Shown here: positions 1 through 7,119 of the stretch, piece by piece
Numbering within the stretch: the first letter of the stretch is position 1
How the letters are laid out: each line of letters begins with the position of its first letter
Source: Spirochaeta sp.
GTDB lineage: Bacteria > Spirochaetota > Spirochaetia > DSM-27196 > Alkalispirochaetaceae
Assembly (NCBI GenBank): GCA_027859055.1
Contig: JAQIBO010000484.1
Location: forward strand, 1-8,866
Direction: 5' to 3'
Length of the DNA: 8,866 nt
The notes under the pieces: model-generated
The model's input: only the letters and a program-made list of their open reading frames with translations
Databases searched by the model: none
What the model was told of the DNA's origin: nothing
Position numbers and translations under genes: made by a program

Positions 1-44
1 CCCGATCAGGCGCACCGGCGTACACACACGAGGTGATACGATGA
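1..44 (+). CDS. Possible 3' end of an upstream gene (partial)
   Basis: Two of the three forward frames close here. One ends with TGA at 34-36 inside the permease's ribosome binding site. The other ends with TGA at 42-44 and would overlap the permease ATG as ATGA, the same arrangement seen between the permease and ATPase genes at 2386-2389. The second reading gives a short tail ending in THEVIR. A translationally coupled upstream partner, such as an adaptor or regulator of the transporter, would be natural, but 13 codons are too few to identify anything and the closure could be chance. Confidence 0.3.
   Translation, partial: RSGAPAYTHEVIR
31..37 (+). promoter_or_regulatory. Ribosome binding site of the FtsX-like permease
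   Basis: AGGTGAT ends three bases before the ATG at 41 and matches the 3' half of the consensus AGGAGGTGAT. The permease frame stays open to the left edge, so this site is what fixes the start at 41. Spacing from the AGG core to the ATG is about 7 bases. Confidence 0.6.
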
Positions 45-2389
45 TTCTGTTTCGCATACTCAGGCGCGACCTCCTGCGCACCAAAGGCGCAATGGCGGTG
101 GTTTTCGCGTTTATCACGCTGTCGGCGCTGCTCATGTCCGGGGGTACCCGGCTTATCGTCGAACTGAACGGCGGGTTGTCGGCGCTCTTCGACGCGGCGG
201 TGGCACCGGATTTTGTCCAGATGCATGCCGGTGAGGTGAACCGGGAGGCGATAGCACAGTGGGCGGAAGCACATCCGACCGTTCGCGACCACCAGACGGT
301 GGAGATGATCACAGTGGACAGTTCCGCGTTGTTTCTCGGAAACGATCAACGCACCGAGGAAAGCGGTGTCATGGATATCAGCTTTGTCCGCCGGAACCGC
401 GCGTTCGACTTCCTCCTGGACCTGGACAACGCGGTATATACTCCTGGCCGTGGTGAGGTGGGCGTTCCGCTGTACTACCAGGAGCGAGACGACCTCCAGC
501 TCGGCGACACGGTAACGCTACGCACCGACGCGGGGGAAAACCGGTTCACGATTGGCGCGTTTACTCGAGATGCGCAGATGAATCCGTCCATTATTCACTC
601 CAAACGTTTCGTGGTTCATGACGCCGATTATCGTGAACTCCGGGAACAGTTCAGTGGAACGGAATACCTGATCGAATTTCTCCTGACCGAGGACGCGGAA
701 GTGGACGAGTTTTCCGCGGCGTACCAGGCCTCCGGCCTGCCAAAGCGCGGTCCCGCCGTGGACCAGGGGCTATTTCGGACGTTCAACGCCCTCACCGACG
801 GCATCGTGGCGGCGGTGGTGATCGTGCTCAGCCTGCTTTTGATCCTGATCGCGATCCTGTGTCTCCGTTTTATTTTGATCGCCTCGATTGAAGAGGATTA
901 CCGGGAGATCGGCGTGATGAAAGCGATCGGGATGCGGCGGCGCCAGATCCGGCGCATCTACCTTGCAAAGTACCTCGCCGTCGGGGGCCTTGCGGCGCTC
1001 ATCGGCTACGGTGCGTCGATACCGCTCGGCAGGATGCTTGCTGCCAATATCACCCGCTATATGGGCAGCGCTCCCGGAACGCCGCTGACGCATCTGCTGC
1101 CCGCCGCCGCTGCGGTCATGATCTTCCTGCTGGTCGTGCTGTCGTGTCTGATTATCCTGCGGCGGTTCAATCGGATTTCCGCCGTGCAGGCGCTGCGCGC
1201 GGCCGGCGGCAGCGATAACGCGGGAAGCGGGACCGCCCTGCGACTCGGTCGATTTCCGGCGGTTGAAATAAACTCGCTTCTCGGCGTTCGCGACGTTCTG
1301 CAACGACTGCGCCTGTACGGGCTGCTTGGTTTTATCTTCTTCTTTGCGGCGTTTACGATTATCGTGCCGGTCCATTTTCTCGCCACAATTAACGATCCGA
1401 GTTTTGTCTCCTATATGGGCATCGGACGCAGCGATATCCGTATCGACCTGCGCCAGACCGACGGCGTATCCGACCGGTACGATACGATGCTCTCGCAGCT
1501 TGCGTCCGATCCCGACGTAGACCGTTTTTCGCCGCTGGTAACCTCCCAGTTCACCGTACTCCGGGACAACGGCGAGCGCGAGACGTTCGCAATCGAAACG
1601 GGAGACTTCTCCCTCTTTCCGTTGGACTACCTCAGCGGCGCTGCCCCGGCCAACCCCGGCGAAATCGCGCTGTCGTACCTGAACGCGCAGGATATGGAAC
1701 GGGACCTCGGTGACACGGTCACGCTGGTCGCCGGGCAGGACGGCGAGGCCGAACAGCACCTCACCGTGACCGGTATCTACCAGGATGTTACGAATGGTGG
1801 CCGCACCGCCAAGGCGGTACTGCCCGCCCACGTGGAGGACGGCGATGCCCTGTGGTACTCCGTCAGCGTCGATCTGGCCCCCGGTTCCGACGTGGCTGCA
1901 AAAACGGCCGAGTTCAGCGCCGCCTTTGCCCCGGCGCGCGTGACCGACATAGAGGGCTACATCGCCCAGACGCTGGGTTCCACGATCGACCGTCTGGGTA
2001 TGGTCACCGGCGTGGCGATCGCGATCGGTGTCGGCATCTCGGTTCTGATCACCTCGCTTTTTGTGCGGATGCTGCTGTCAAAGGATCGGGTCCGGATCGC
2101 GATTCTGCGGCGGCTCGGCTTTTCGCTGCGCCATATCCGGCGGCAGTACCTCACAACGGCGCTCACCGTCCTCGCGTTGGGTATCACCGCGGGAACGCTC
2201 TTTTCCAACACCGTTGGGCAACGGCTTGTCAGCGCGCTGTGGTCGTTCATGGGGGCGGCCCACATTCAGTTTGTCATTAACCCGCTGCAGGCGTACGTCC
2301 TGCTCCCGCTGCTGCTGGTTACAGCGGTGGCACTCACTACCCGGTCAAGTCTGACCGGCATCTCGGAAACACATGGAGAAATACAATGA
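41..2389 (+). CDS. FtsX-like (MacB/ABC3-type) ABC transporter permease with two permease domains
   Basis: This is the membrane subunit of an ABC transporter of the FtsX/MacB/LolC mechanotransmission type, in the inner membrane. The 782 residues hold two FtsX units. A first helix at about 16-36 is followed by a periplasmic domain at 40-250 and three helices at about 252-282, 310-332 and 353-374. A second set has a helix at 426-447, a periplasmic domain at 450-650, and helices at 652-677, 704-726 and 749-768. The cytoplasmic segment after the second helix, around 288-300 (REIGVMKAIGMRR), is the conserved coupling helix that contacts the ATPase. Its counterpart after helix six (RIAILRRLG, about 685-693) is a weaker copy. 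The stop overlaps the next gene's start as ATGA, so the two are coupled. In this family such units move lipids, lipoproteins, peptides or antibiotics. The substrate cannot be read from the sequence. Confidence 0.93.
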   Translation: MILFRILRRDLLRTKGAMAVVFAFITLSALLMSGGTRLIVELNGGLSALFDAAVAPDFVQMHAGEVNREAIAQWAEAHPTVRDHQTVEMITVDSSALFLGNDQRTEESGVMDISFVRRNRAFDFLLDLDNAVYTPGRGEVGVPLYYQERDDLQLGDTVTLRTDAGENRFTIGAFTRDAQMNPSIIHSKRFVVHDADYRELREQFSGTEYLIEFLLTEDAEVDEFSAAYQASGLPKRGPAVDQGLFRTFNALTDGIVAAVVIVLSLLLILIAILCLRFILIASIEEDYREIGVMKAIGMRRRQIRRIYLAKYLAVGGLAALIGYGASIPLGRMLAANITRYMGSAPGTPLTHLLPAAAAVMIFLLVVLSCLIILRRFNRISAVQALRAAGGSDNAGSGTALRLGRFPAVEINSLLGVRDVLQRLRLYGLLGFIFFFAAFTIIVPVHFLATINDPSFVSYMGIGRSDIRIDLRQTDGVSDRYDTMLSQLASDPDVDRFSPLVTSQFTVLRDNGERETFAIETGDFSLFPLDYLSGAAPANPGEIALSYLNAQDMERDLGDTVTLVAGQDGEAEQHLTVTGIYQDVTNGGRTAKAVLPAHVEDGDALWYSVSVDLAPGSDVAAKTAEFSAAFAPARVTDIEGYIAQTLGSTIDRLGMVTGVAIAIGVGISVLITSLFVRMLLSKDRVRIAILRRLGFSLRHIRRQYLTTALTVLALGITAGTLFSNTVGQRLVSALWSFMGAAHIQFVINPLQAYVLLPLLLVTAVALTTRSSLTGISETHGEIQ

Positions 2390-3150
2390 ACACCCTTCTC
2401 GAATCACGAAACCTGACCAAGAACTTTCAGATCGGAAAAGACAATGAGATCACCGTCTTGCGCGGCGTGGATCTGCACATCGCCGGCGGTGAGTTTGTCT
2501 CGGTAATGGGCCCCTCGGGCTCCGGTAAATCCACGCTGCTGTACAACATCTGCGGCATGGACCGCATGACCTCCGGCGAGGTCACCTTCAACGGCCGGGA
2601 GCTTGCCGGGCTTTCGGAGCCGGAACTCGCCCGGCTGCGCCTGACCGAGATGGGCTTCATCTTTCAGCAGATCCACCTGCTTCGCAACCTTTCGATCTTT
2701 GACAACATCGTCCTCTCCGGCTACCTCGCCAATGGACGCAGTCGCAGCGAGGTCAACGCCGCGGCGCGGGAGCTGATGCAGCGCACCGGAATTGCGGAGC
2801 TCGCCGACAACGCGATCACCCAGGCCTCAGGCGGCCAATTGCAGCGCGTCGGCATCTGCCGCGCCCTGATCAACAACCCGGAAATCATTTTTGGTGACGA
2901 ACCCACCGGCGCCCTCAACTCCCGCGCCTCCGCGGAGATCATGGACCTTCTGTCGGAGGTCAACCGAAGCGGCACCACCGTGATGCTTGTGACCCACGAC
3001 GTCCGCGTGGCCGCCCGCACCAACCGCGTGCTTCTGATGATGGACGGGGAAGTTGTCTCGGAAAAGGCGCTCGGGGCGATGACCGACCCCGGAGAGATCA
3101 CCGCCCGGGAGGAGGAGCTGTCGGCGTGGCTGCTTGAAATGGGGGTGTAG
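2386..3150 (+). CDS. ABC transporter ATP-binding protein (LolD/MacB type)
   Basis: This is the cytoplasmic ATPase that powers the permease encoded immediately upstream. All motifs of an active nucleotide-binding domain are present over 254 residues: Walker A GPSGSGKST at 42-50, Q-loop in FIFQQ at 92-95, signature ASGGQ at 147-151, Walker B IIFGDEP at 167-173 with catalytic Glu172, D-loop region GALNSR at 175-180, and switch His204 in VTHD. The signature is ASGGQ instead of LSGGQ, a common tolerated variant. Length and the short C-terminal acidic tail fit single-domain LolD/MacB-like subunits. The ATG lies inside the permease stop (ATGA), so translation probably depends on ribosomes finishing the permease, which favours matched amounts of the two subunits. 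The family assignment is secure; the substrate is unknown. Confidence 0.95.
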   Translation: MNTLLESRNLTKNFQIGKDNEITVLRGVDLHIAGGEFVSVMGPSGSGKSTLLYNICGMDRMTSGEVTFNGRELAGLSEPELARLRLTEMGFIFQQIHLLRNLSIFDNIVLSGYLANGRSRSEVNAAARELMQRTGIAELADNAITQASGGQLQRVGICRALINNPEIIFGDEPTGALNSRASAEIMDLLSEVNRSGTTVMLVTHDVRVAARTNRVLLMMDGEVVSEKALGAMTDPGEITAREEELSAWLLEMGV

Positions 3151-3195
3151 CAGACGGCACGGCAACTGCACGCTCTTGAGCGCCCATGCTTTCAA
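3151..3195. terminator. Convergent gap with a weak hairpin
   Basis: This 45-base gap separates the ABC ATPase stop from the stop of the convergent SDR gene. It contains the small inverted repeat CGCT-CTTG-AGCG at 3171-3182 (4-bp stem, 4-base loop). No T-run follows on either strand, so a role as a bidirectional terminator is only positional inference. Confidence 0.22.
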
Positions 3196-3951
3196 CTACT
3201 GAGGCCCGCCGTTACTGTACAGAAGCTGGGCGTTGATCCGGTTTCCCTCCGGGGAGCACAGAAACGTGACCAGGTTGGCACAGTCGCGGGGAACGCCGAC
3301 GCGTCCCGAGAGGGTCGTATTCTCAATATTTGTCATCATCTCCGGCGACATCCACCCGGTGTCGGTGGCCCCCGGGTTGATCACGTTTGCAGTGACGCCC
3401 TGTGATCTGAACTCCTGTGCGGCGGCCAGCACGATGCGGTCCATGGCCCCCTTGCTGGCTCCGTAGGGAAGATTCCCGGCTGTGTGGTCACTGGTAATCG
3501 ATACGATGCGTCCGCTCCCGGGTGCGCTGCGAAAGCGTCGGCCGTACTCGCGTACCAGCAACCAGGTCGCCCGGGCATTCACCGCGAAGTGGGTGTCAAA
3601 GCTCTCGACACTGGTACTCAGGATATCGCTATCGACGGAGTGGCAGTGAGAGAGTATGAGAGCGGTGACCGGTCCCAGATCGCGTTCCACCGAATCAAAG
3701 ATACGGGTAGCTGATTCCGGCTGTGAGAGGTCTGCCTCGATTGTCGCCACGGCGGCACCACAGTCTTCCAGCCGGATACAGAGCGACTTCACTTCATCCG
3801 GGTTACTGTGCCAGGGCATGCCGGCGTCGTACGCATGCCAGTAGGTAAGCGCGATATCCCAGCCGGACTCGGCAAGGGCGGTGGCGATAGCGGATCCGAT
3901 TCCCCGGGCGCGGCTTGCGCCGGTAATCAAGGCGACGGGTTGGCGTGACAT
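3196..3951 (-). CDS. SDR family NAD(P)-dependent oxidoreductase
   Basis: This is a classical-size (251-residue) short-chain dehydrogenase/reductase, a soluble Rossmann-fold enzyme that oxidises or reduces an alcohol/carbonyl pair with NAD(P). The dinucleotide motif is TGASRARGIG at 10-19, two residues longer than the usual TGxxxGxG spacing. Asn125 (FAVNA), Ser154 (SITSD), Tyr163 and Lys167 (YGASK) match the catalytic Asn-Ser-Tyr-Lys tetrad, and NPGATDTGW at 192-200 is the usual cofactor-side loop. The structural NNAG motif after strand four is replaced by SHCHS around 101-105. The segment ALTYWHAYDAGMPWHS at 34-49 is an extended loop after strand two. A GGAGGG ribosome binding site at 3957-3962 supports this start. 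The gene stands alone, divergent from the barrel gene and convergent with the ABC unit, so the substrate is unassigned. Annotation as a fatty-acid 3-oxoacyl-ACP reductase would be unsafe. Confidence 0.9.
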   Translation of the reverse strand: MSRQPVALITGASRARGIGSAIATALAESGWDIALTYWHAYDAGMPWHSNPDEVKSLCIRLEDCGAAVATIEADLSQPESATRIFDSVERDLGPVTALILSHCHSVDSDILSTSVESFDTHFAVNARATWLLVREYGRRFRSAPGSGRIVSITSDHTAGNLPYGASKGAMDRIVLAAAQEFRSQGVTANVINPGATDTGWMSPEMMTNIENTTLSGRVGVPRDCANLVTFLCSPEGNRINAQLLYSNGGPQ

Positions 3952-4113
3952 AGATACCCTCCGTGAGTATCAGACTATCACACTGACTTCGCCGACCGGC
4001 GTGCCTTCTCTCATACTTTCGTACGAGTCGGCCAAATCATACGCAATTCCGATTCTTCTCCCGCGTTTCACAGAGCATAGTGGCGCCAACAACTCAGACA
4101 GGAGGAGAGAAGA
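3952..4113. promoter_or_regulatory. Divergent intergenic region between SDR and barrel genes
   Basis: These 162 bases lie between two divergent starts and must hold the promoters of both genes, but no convincing paired -35/-10 was found. On the minus strand there is a good isolated -10-like TATGAT (plus-strand ATCATA, 4037-4042). A near-palindrome, CGCCGACCGGCG, lies at 3990-4001 and could be an operator or simply GC-rich chance. The ribosome binding sites sit at its two ends (GGAGGG on the minus strand, AGGAGG at 4100-4105 on the plus strand). Confidence 0.35.
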
Positions 4114-4698
4114 ATGAAACATCGAACTGTATTGGCGCTTATTGTAATGGTGAGCATGGGCGGATCGCTGGCGGCTCAGGAAGGGCCCCGTTGGAACGCA
4201 ACTCTGACTGCCGGCGGCTCGGTCAGCGGCGGCGACGGCATGGGAGGCCTGGGAGCCGAAGTGATGCGGGTGGTCGGAGAGCGGCTGGAAGTGGGACTTC
4301 GTGCCTATGCCCAGGCGGAAGTATCCACCGACTACGAGGATACCCAGGGGAGGGAGTATCACATGTCCTCCGGCTACGGCACCCTTGTGGTGAAGCCGAA
4401 ACTGCAACTCGGCACGAGGTGGGAAATCGGTTTTCCCCTGGAGAGCGGCAACGGAGTGCTCCAGTACCGCTATGGCGGCGAATACCGGGAGGAGATGCGC
4501 TGGACCGAGGAAATTATCGACCAGGTAAACCACTCGGTTTACTCAGCGGGTATAGAGCCGAAGTTCTTTGTCGGGGACCACGGTGCGATAACCCTGGCGG
4601 CAGGCTATCTTGCGACCGGTCCTCTCCGGACGGACCTGGCCGACGACGGCGAGCTGAACGGATTCTGGGGTCGCCTTGGCTACGCCGTGGCGTTCTGA
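4114..4698 (+). CDS. Small exported protein, probable outer-membrane beta-barrel
   Basis: The 194-residue product starts with a typical signal peptide: basic MKHR, hydrophobic core VLALIVMVSMGGSL, and probable cleavage at AA-Q near residue 21. The mature part is rich in Gly and aromatic residues, with alternating polar and hydrophobic stretches such as LEVGLRAYAQAEV and WEIGFPLES, and it ends in FWGRLGYAVAF. A terminal Phe after an alternating last strand is the usual recognition signal of BAM-assembled outer-membrane barrels. The size would suit an eight-strand barrel of the OmpA/OmpW-like class, but no specific family is recognised. AGGAGG at 4100-4105 sits eight bases before the ATG and fixes the start. 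A GC-rich hairpin follows the gene. The export signal is clear; the barrel assignment is inference from composition and C-terminus. Confidence 0.75.
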   Translation: MKHRTVLALIVMVSMGGSLAAQEGPRWNATLTAGGSVSGGDGMGGLGAEVMRVVGERLEVGLRAYAQAEVSTDYEDTQGREYHMSSGYGTLVVKPKLQLGTRWEIGFPLESGNGVLQYRYGGEYREEMRWTEEIIDQVNHSVYSAGIEPKFFVGDHGAITLAAGYLATGPLRTDLADDGELNGFWGRLGYAVAF

Positions 4699-4723
4699 AA
4701 TCCGGTACATGAAACAGCTGTTC

Positions 4724-4747
4724 AGGGCGGACACGGTAGTCCGCCCT
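4724..4747 (+). terminator. Stable hairpin after the barrel gene (possible terminator or attenuator)
   Basis: AGGGCGGAC and GTCCGCCCT form a perfect 9-bp stem around the 6-base loop ACGGTA. It starts 26 bases after the barrel stop and ends 34 bases before the serine hydrolase ATG. Only TTCAA follows, not a T-run, so it may be a weak or partial terminator that lowers readthrough, or a 3' end stabiliser of the upstream message. Confidence 0.5.
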
Positions 4748-4765
4748 TCAAGCAAATGGATAGAG

Positions 4766-4770
4766 AGGAG
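4766..4770 (+). promoter_or_regulatory. Ribosome binding site deciding the serine hydrolase start
   Basis: AGGAG lies 10 bases before the ATG at 4781. The same frame is open back to an ATG at 4676, but that start would overlap the end of the barrel gene, read through the hairpin, and bury the signal peptide. The ribosome binding site and the lipoprotein signal both select 4781. Confidence 0.7.
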
Positions 4771-4780
4771 ACAAAGAACG

Positions 4781-5863
4781 ATGAAAAAGATGTGTATCAT
4801 AGGAGCTATCGCTGCCGTGATCTTCACGAGTGGCCTCACTGGCTGTAATACCATGCGTGGTGAACACGCTTCGGTTCCGGAATCCGCATGGCCCTGGGAA
4901 CAGGTTACGCCGGAAAGCCAGGGCATCTCATCCGGGGACTTGCAACGCATGGTGGCGTACATCGACGAGAACAACCTCGCGATTGACAGCGTTGTCATAT
5001 ACACAAACGGAACGATCCCGTTTGAGACCTACTTCGAGCCGTACAGCGCCGGTGTTTCGCACAATATGAAATCCACCAGCAAGGGGGTTATCTCCGCGCT
5101 TGTCGGTATTGCGTTGCACGAGGGCTATATCGAGAGTCTCGACGACAGCGTTCTCTCATACCTGCCTGACTACGAACCGGACGAGACCGGGAAAGCCGCG
5201 ATTACCATCCAGGACTTGCTCACGATGTCCGCGGGACTGGAATGGAACGAAAACGACCTCAACAGTATGTACACCTTTTTCGTGAGCAAGCGCATCACGG
5301 GGAGAGTTCTGGACCAGCACCTTGTCGACGAACCGGGACAGCAGTTCAACTACAACACCGGTCTGACCCACCTGTTGTCCGCGGTCATTGCGGAGGCTTC
5401 GGGCATGACCACGCTGCAGTTTGCCGAAAAATATCTCTTTGAACCGCTCGATATCGATAACGTGCAATGGGCGACCGATCGGGACGGGTATTACATCGGC
5501 GGATCGGAACTGTTCTTGACGCCACGGGCGATGACCAAGATCGGGGTCATGTACTTACAAGAAGGAGAGTACGCGGGCCGTCAGATCGTTCCCCGGGAAT
5601 GGGTGCGGGAATCGACCACACCGCAGATAACCGGATCATTCCACAACACACCTATAGAATATGGATATCTATGGTGGATCGGTATCGGCAATCCGTTGTT
5701 TACCTACCTTGAACAGGAAGGTGCGTTTCTGGCGATGGGGGTCCACGGTCAGCGAATCGTGATACTTCCGGAGCTGGACACGGTGGTTGTGATCACCGCA
5801 GACCAGGGGGACGCGTCACAGTGCGACATCCTGATTCGGGATTTTATCCTGCCGGCTTTGTAG
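4781..5863 (+). CDS. Lipoprotein serine hydrolase of the beta-lactamase-like (class C/PBP4*) superfamily
   Basis: The 360-residue product has a lipoprotein signal (MKKMC, hydrophobic stretch, lipobox LTGC) with the lipidated Cys at 22, so it should be membrane-anchored outside the cytoplasm. The fold is that of class C beta-lactamase-like hydrolases and esterases. The nucleophile motif SxxK is STSK at 98-101, in the usual context HNMKSTSKG. The second motif region reads FNYNTG at 189-194, so the usual Tyr-x-Asn is Tyr191 followed directly by Asn-Thr. The third motif (KTG/HxG) is represented by GVHGQ at 320-324. GYLWWIG at 295-301 is typical of these enzymes. Family members include D-aminopeptidases, esterases and peptidoglycan-acting enzymes. 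True beta-lactamase activity should not be assumed. It lies 48 bases upstream of a second lipoprotein gene and may be cotranscribed with it. Confidence 0.9.
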   Translation: MKKMCIIGAIAAVIFTSGLTGCNTMRGEHASVPESAWPWEQVTPESQGISSGDLQRMVAYIDENNLAIDSVVIYTNGTIPFETYFEPYSAGVSHNMKSTSKGVISALVGIALHEGYIESLDDSVLSYLPDYEPDETGKAAITIQDLLTMSAGLEWNENDLNSMYTFFVSKRITGRVLDQHLVDEPGQQFNYNTGLTHLLSAVIAEASGMTTLQFAEKYLFEPLDIDNVQWATDRDGYYIGGSELFLTPRAMTKIGVMYLQEGEYAGRQIVPREWVRESTTPQITGSFHNTPIEYGYLWWIGIGNPLFTYLEQEGAFLAMGVHGQRIVILPELDTVVVITADQGDASQCDILIRDFILPAL

Positions 5864-5911
5864 GGCCACCTAAGACGGCGGAAAGCTCCGAGCCTATACG
5901 AGGAGATAGCT

Positions 5912-6718
5912 ATGAAACCGCGTTTTTTCTACATCTTGTTGATTCTCTTAATCGCGGTCGGCTGTGCCACGGACCCGTATGTCCGGCTCAAGGGCCGGGA
6001 TCTTCATCTGGTACAGAAAGACAGGGAGCTATTCTGGTTTAGCGGAATCCACAGTAACGATCCTGAGCACCCGATGTTCCACGATCTGCAAGAAGCGTTT
6101 GTCCGGTTTTCCCCTGATTTCGTACTCGTCGAAGGGAACGCCGAAAGAGGCAGCTATTCGGATGCAGAGCAGGCAATCATCCACGCCGGAGAACCCGGAT
6201 TCGTGGCGTATCTTGCAAGATTATCGGGCATTCCTGTCCAATCGATCGAGCCCCCGTGGGAAGCCCAGTTTGCCCATTTGCTTGGGAAATACGAGGCGGA
6301 AGATGTCCTCGCAATGTACCTGCTCCGTCAGCTGAATCAATACCAGCGGGAGCAAGACAACCGAGCATCCAATCTTCCTGAACGGCTACGGGTCTTTCTC
6401 GGAAGCCTTCGACGCCGCGGTTTCCCGCTTCCTCCCGGAGAAGTGGACGCTGGCTATATTGCGGTTCTCCTGGAGCCGTATGTGGGATTTTCGCTCGACG
6501 ATTCGAACTGGCACCGAGTGCCGGCAAAGGACATTGTCTACTCCAGCGATACCGTTCCGCACAGGATCTGGCAGAGTACAATCCGCTTCCGGGACGAGTA
6601 CGCGGTGCGGCTGATATCCGAACTCACCAGAGAGTATGATAGAATTTTCATCATGATGGGGGCAGATCACATCGAGAACCAGCGGAACGACCTCGAAGCT
6701 TTGTTCCAAGGACAATGA
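5912..6718 (+). CDS. Lipoprotein resembling the TraB/TIKI/EreA-like fold, function unknown
   Basis: The 268-residue product has a lipoprotein signal peptide ending in AVGC, with the lipidated Cys at 18. AGGAG at 5901-5905 fixes the start. The first conserved-looking block is FWFSGIHSND at 41-50, followed by PDFVLVEG with Glu74, SIEPPW with Glu113, an Arg-rich segment RFRDEY at 225-230, and near the C-terminus IFIMMGADHI at 245-254. TraB/PrgY, TIKI and the related erythromycin-esterase and ChaN proteins share a fold with an N-terminal GxxH-type motif, paired glutamates and a late GxxH. Here the late one (GADH, 250-253) fits exactly, while the early one reads SGIH (44-47). The assignment is by motif order only. 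If correct, a metal-dependent hydrolase or heme-binding role outside the cytoplasm is possible. It follows the serine hydrolase by 48 bases, suggesting an operon. Confidence 0.72.
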   Translation: MKPRFFYILLILLIAVGCATDPYVRLKGRDLHLVQKDRELFWFSGIHSNDPEHPMFHDLQEAFVRFSPDFVLVEGNAERGSYSDAEQAIIHAGEPGFVAYLARLSGIPVQSIEPPWEAQFAHLLGKYEAEDVLAMYLLRQLNQYQREQDNRASNLPERLRVFLGSLRRRGFPLPPGEVDAGYIAVLLEPYVGFSLDDSNWHRVPAKDIVYSSDTVPHRIWQSTIRFRDEYAVRLISELTREYDRIFIMMGADHIENQRNDLEALFQGQ

Positions 6719-6891
6719 ACCTCGGCACCCTGGAGCGGTCTCACATACAGGAACCGAGATCGTCTACGAGGAGCCCGGTAGTGATTTCGCCGCTCTGATG
6801 CGTCCTCCTACTTGGCACCAACCCGGCTGATCTCGAAAACATGGGCCCGAGCAAGAACGGCGGTATGATATGCGTGAATCGAGGGCTCGGC
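6719..6891. other. Convergent intergenic gap, no gene seen
   Basis: This 173-base gap lies between two convergent genes, the TraB-like lipoprotein and the antitoxin brnA. An imperfect hairpin at 6721-6758 (CTCGG/CCGAG with inner CCTG/CAGG, 15-base loop) could end transcription, but it lacks a T-run. A second loose inverted repeat, CCGAGC near 6847 against GCTCGG near 6885, has a loop of about 30 bases. No open frame with a ribosome binding site was found. Confidence 0.3.
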
Positions 6892-7119
6892 CTACTCTAC
6901 CGAATGGTCGTGCACGTACTCCCGGAGGGCGGCGTTGACCAGGGACTGGTACCCAATCTTCTTTTCGCTCGCCTTCTTCTTGAAAAAAAGGATCAGGTCC
7001 TCGTCGAGCCGAATCGTGGTGGACTTCTTCTTTGGATGAAAGAATCGGCCGCGAATTCCGTCTGAAAAGTCGTACTCAGCAGCCATCTCAAAGTCATCGT
7101 GCTCGTTTCTATTGCTCAT
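6892..7119 (-). CDS. brnA: BrnA-family antitoxin, ribbon-helix-helix DNA-binding
   Basis: This 75-residue protein is the antitoxin and autorepressor of the BrnT-BrnA pair. The N-terminal part contains EYDFSDGIRGRF at 15-26, which fits the toxin-contacting EYDFS block of this antitoxin family. Residues 33-69 form the ribbon-helix-helix domain: strand STTIRLD, helix one DEDLILFFKKKASEK, then IGYQSLVNAALREYV, with the typical GYQ-x-x-N-x-x-LR pattern. The gene starts inside the end of brnT (11-base overlap) and has its own strong GGGAGG ribosome binding site. In characterised brnTA systems the antitoxin neutralises BrnT by direct binding and represses the shared promoter as a complex. The family call is firm; activity here is inferred. 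Confidence 0.9.
   Translation of the reverse strand: MSNRNEHDDFEMAAEYDFSDGIRGRFFHPKKKSTTIRLDEDLILFFKKKASEKKIGYQSLVNAALREYVHDHSVE

Noticed and set aside
770..1831. A 353-codon open frame antisense to the permease gene
   Set aside because: It lies wholly inside a strongly supported FtsX-like gene, its translation is dominated by Arg/Gln/Asp/His as expected of a complement shadow, and it has no domain or credible start signal.
3970..4071. A possible 33-codon minus-strand ORF (GTG start) just upstream of the SDR, containing RIGIAYDLADSYESM
   Set aside because: The segment faintly recalls the start of ATP-grasp ligases and could be a leader peptide, but it has no ribosome binding site, starts with GTG, and open frames this short are frequent in GC-rich intergenic DNA.
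6721..6758. Imperfect hairpin after the TraB-like gene as a strong terminator
   Set aside because: The stem is broken (5 bp and 4 bp with an internal loop), the loop is 15 bases and no T-run follows on either strand, so it is mentioned only within the intergenic entry.
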